This document shows positions 5,180 through 6,294 of a stretch of 6,294 nucleotides of DNA, in pieces. Origin of the DNA: JBMFLE01 sp049971355 (GTDB lineage Bacteria > Patescibacteriota > Patescibacteriia > UBA2591 > UBA4787); contig JBMFLE010000036.1 of assembly GCA_049971355.1 (NCBI GenBank), forward strand, positions 1-6,294, in the 5' to 3' direction. The translations under genes were made by a program, and so were the position numbers. The notes under the pieces are model-generated. The model was not told where the DNA came from, ran no database searches, and saw only the letters and a program-made list of their open reading frames with translations. Position 1 is the stretch's first letter; the number at the start of each line of letters is the position of its first letter.

Positions 5180-5953
5180 TTAAAACTTACTGAAGTACCA
5201 ATTTAAAATTTCTTGTCCGTAATACAAAGTAATTAAACTGCCAATGGCTAAAAATGGTCCGAGAGGAACTCGAGAAGTAAATTTCTTTTTTTTCAAAATG
5301 ACTAAAAAAATGGCGATAATTGCCCCGATGAGATAAGACAAAATAATCGCCAAGACAATTTTTGGCCAACCAAAATAAACCCCCATCAAAAGACCAATTC
5401 GAAAATCGCCCAAACCAATACCGCAGCCACGCGTAATAAGATATTGAAAAACAAAAAAGCAAACTGCCAATATGCCGGCTAACAATAAATTGAGAAGCGA
5501 AATTTTCAAAATTAAATTGGCAATAAAAATTAAACCAGTAATCGGCAAAATAACAATATCTTCAATCAAATAATACTTTAAATCGTAAATGAAAATAAAA
5601 AAAGAAACAAAAATCATTAGCCAATCGCGGATAAGAATAATTGGAAGTCGAAAGTCAGAAATTGGAAATTGGTTAAGCCTAATAAAAAAATTAATCACAA
5701 GGAAAAATCCGGTGATTAACTCAACCAAGGGATATTGCCAAGAAATTTTTTGATGGCAATGACGACAGCGACCGCCAAGAATTATAAAACTTAAAATAGG
5801 GATATTGTCATACCAAGCAATTTGATGCTGACATCTTGGACAAAAAGATCGGCCAAAAAGGGTCTTTTTGTGAGCAAGACGATAAATCAGGCAATTTAAA
5901 AAACTACCTGCCGCTAATCCAAAAAGAAATGTAATAATAAAGAGTATAATCAT
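5180..5953 (-). CDS. pilD: Prepilin peptidase / N-methyltransferase PilD (A24 family)
   Basis: A polytopic inner-membrane aspartic peptidase that removes the leader of prepilins and methylates the new N-terminal residue. The 257-residue protein has the bifunctional layout. The N-terminal domain carries a zinc-type tetra-cysteine site, CPRC (38-41) and CRHC (63-66), together with GSFLNCLIYRL. The C-terminal peptidase domain carries the catalytic aspartates Asp124 (IYDLKYYLIED) and Asp183 in GLGD (180-183), plus VPLGPFLAIG (229-238). About eight hydrophobic segments are visible. The usual IPD after the first aspartate reads IED here. A repeat-like stretch (NQFPISDFRLPI, 94-105) sits between the two domains. 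It starts the operon, 9 nt before the GspH-like gene. The ATG at 5951-5953 is the conventional start, but the good Shine-Dalgarno (5971-5976) is better spaced for an in-frame CTG at 5960-5962. Confidence 0.95.
   Translation of the reverse strand: MIILFIITFLFGLAAGSFLNCLIYRLAHKKTLFGRSFCPRCQHQIAWYDNIPILSFIILGGRCRHCHQKISWQYPLVELITGFFLVINFFIRLNQFPISDFRLPIILIRDWLMIFVSFFIFIYDLKYYLIEDIVILPITGLIFIANLILKISLLNLLLAGILAVCFFVFQYLITRGCGIGLGDFRIGLLMGVYFGWPKIVLAIILSYLIGAIIAIFLVILKKKKFTSRVPLGPFLAIGSLITLYYGQEILNWYFSKF
5640..5672. repeat. Degenerate 7-mer-like repeat inside pilD
   Basis: ATTGGAA occurs at 5640-5646 and again near 5661, followed by ATTGG, with GTCGAAAGTCAGAA between them. The pattern resembles the TTTGGAA units inside rsmA. 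On the minus strand it codes QFPISDFRLP, a hydrophilic linker between the zinc domain and the next membrane segments. Confidence 0.5.
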
Positions 5954-5959
5954 AAAAAC

Positions 5960-5976
5960 CAGAAAAATTACCTCCC
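5960..5976 (-). promoter_or_regulatory. Shine-Dalgarno GGGAGG upstream of pilD, with an in-frame CTG
   Basis: GGGAGG (5976-5971) is the clearest Shine-Dalgarno in the window. It lies 17 nt before the pilD ATG, too far for normal use, but 8 nt before a CTG (5962-5960) that is in frame and open through to the ATG. A CTG start would add three residues (start-Val-Phe) before MIILF. A TATGAT (5985-5980) just upstream could be a -10, but no -35 matches. Confidence 0.4.
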
Positions 5977-6066
5977 AGAATCATATTTTTCAGATGAAAT
6001 TAAATTTTAAATAAGACTAAAATGTCGTGATTTAATTTTATCAAATTTATTAAAAAAGAGAAGGGT

Positions 6067-6111
6067 GGACATGAACCCCAAAAATGAGAGACCATTGGTG
6101 TAATTTCTAAA
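6067..6111. repeat. 45-nt dispersed repeat, copy upstream of the pilus operon
   Basis: Second copy of the 3258-3302 repeat, same orientation, 40 of 45 positions identical. The stem weakens here: the G-C pair closing the GAGA loop becomes A-C, leaving AATG/CATT. Together the copies form direct repeats about 2.8 kb apart around the pilus genes. Confidence 0.85.
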
Positions 6112-6182
6112 CCCTGATTTCCAAATTCGAATTTGTTTCAAAATTAATTCATTCGAAATTCCCGGCCCAAAGAGGCGGGGCT

Positions 6183-6263
6183 CGCCCAACTTCGTTGGGC
6201 GGCAAAATTCAACCACAGCCCATTTTCAATGGGCTGGGTTGCCCAGCCCTTTAATAAGGGCTG
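6183..6263. repeat. Cluster of GC-rich stem-loops with alternative pairings
   Basis: Three perfect hairpins lie in a row: CGCCCAAC-TTC-GTTGGGCG (6183-6201), CAGCCCATT-TTC-AATGGGCTG (6216-6236) and CAGCCCTT-TAAT-AAGGGCTG (6244-6263). The right arm of the second can instead pair with the left arm of the third as GGGCTGGG-TTG-CCCAGCCC (6231-6249), so the structures exclude each other. Neither strand has a proper T tract, so a simple intrinsic terminator is unlikely. Confidence 0.8.
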
Positions 6264-6294
6264 TAACAAAATTATTTTAGATATTTTTGAATGT

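Larger units (their letters stand above)
5954..6294. other. Non-coding region upstream of the pilus operon
   Basis: No gene found in 341 bp. From right to left it holds an AT-rich end, a cluster of GC-rich stem-loops (6183-6263), a stretch with two TTCGAA palindromes (6126-6160), the 45-nt dispersed repeat (6067-6111), and an AT-rich leader with the GGGAGG before pilD. A 69-codon minus frame across the hairpins and repeat is judged spurious. No convincing complete promoter is visible. Confidence 0.6.

Noticed and set aside
5187..5462. Minus-strand 91-codon frame overlapping pilD
   Set aside because: A different frame within the pilD peptidase domain; the pilD motifs lie in the other frame.
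6007..6216. Minus-strand 69-codon frame upstream of pilD
   Set aside because: It crosses hairpins and the dispersed 45-nt repeat and shows no protein-like domain, so it is most likely chance.
6183..6263. Intrinsic terminator
   Set aside because: The stems are strong, but no T tract follows on either strand and alternative pairing dominates.

Overview
The window is AT-rich, and every gene I can support lies on the minus strand, so it reads from high to low coordinates. Compact spacing, almost no usable Shine-Dalgarno sequences, a pseudopilin cluster beside a prepilin peptidase, a small membrane-anchored protein with thrombospondin-type-3 calcium motifs, and short AT-rich repeats intruding into genes all suggest Patescibacteria (Candidate Phyla Radiation, Parcubacteria-like). 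This is inferred from style and gene content; no marker in the window fixes the lineage. The standard code with TAA/TAG stops fits all the genes.

Layout in order of transcription. (1) 6294-5954 is non-coding: nested GC-rich stem-loops, AT-rich spacer, and one copy of a 45-nt dispersed repeat. (2) 5953-3377 is a pilus assembly operon: prepilin peptidase (pilD), then three pseudopilins of GspH/FimT, PilV/GspI and PilW/GspJ type. PilD would cleave and N-methylate all three. The pseudopilins are unusually rich in cysteine (8, 4 and 10). (3) 3376-3086 is a spacer with the second copy of the 45-nt repeat and a candidate promoter. (4) 3085-2219 is rsmA (ksgA), the 16S rRNA dimethyladenosine transferase, carrying an in-frame repeat-derived insertion. 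(5) 2218-2176 is a short spacer with four ATGCGAAT copies. (6) 2175 to 1 is the most unusual part. A full-length gene, here called A, encodes a membrane anchor, two TSP3 calcium motifs and two copies of a roughly 32-residue helical repeat. It is followed by gene B, a small alpha-helical protein with an octapeptide repeat.

The 3' part of A plus all of B is then repeated in tandem with a unit of exactly 804 bp, for at least two complete units plus the start of a third that runs off the left edge. Each extra unit makes a shortened A (A') without membrane anchor or calcium motifs, plus another B identical to the first. The array therefore encodes one anchored A with several B and A' copies. The function of A and B is unknown. 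A cell-surface or envelope assembly with variable subunit dosage is conceivable but not shown. This array and the cysteine-rich pilus cluster bracketed by direct repeats are the two parts most worth following up.
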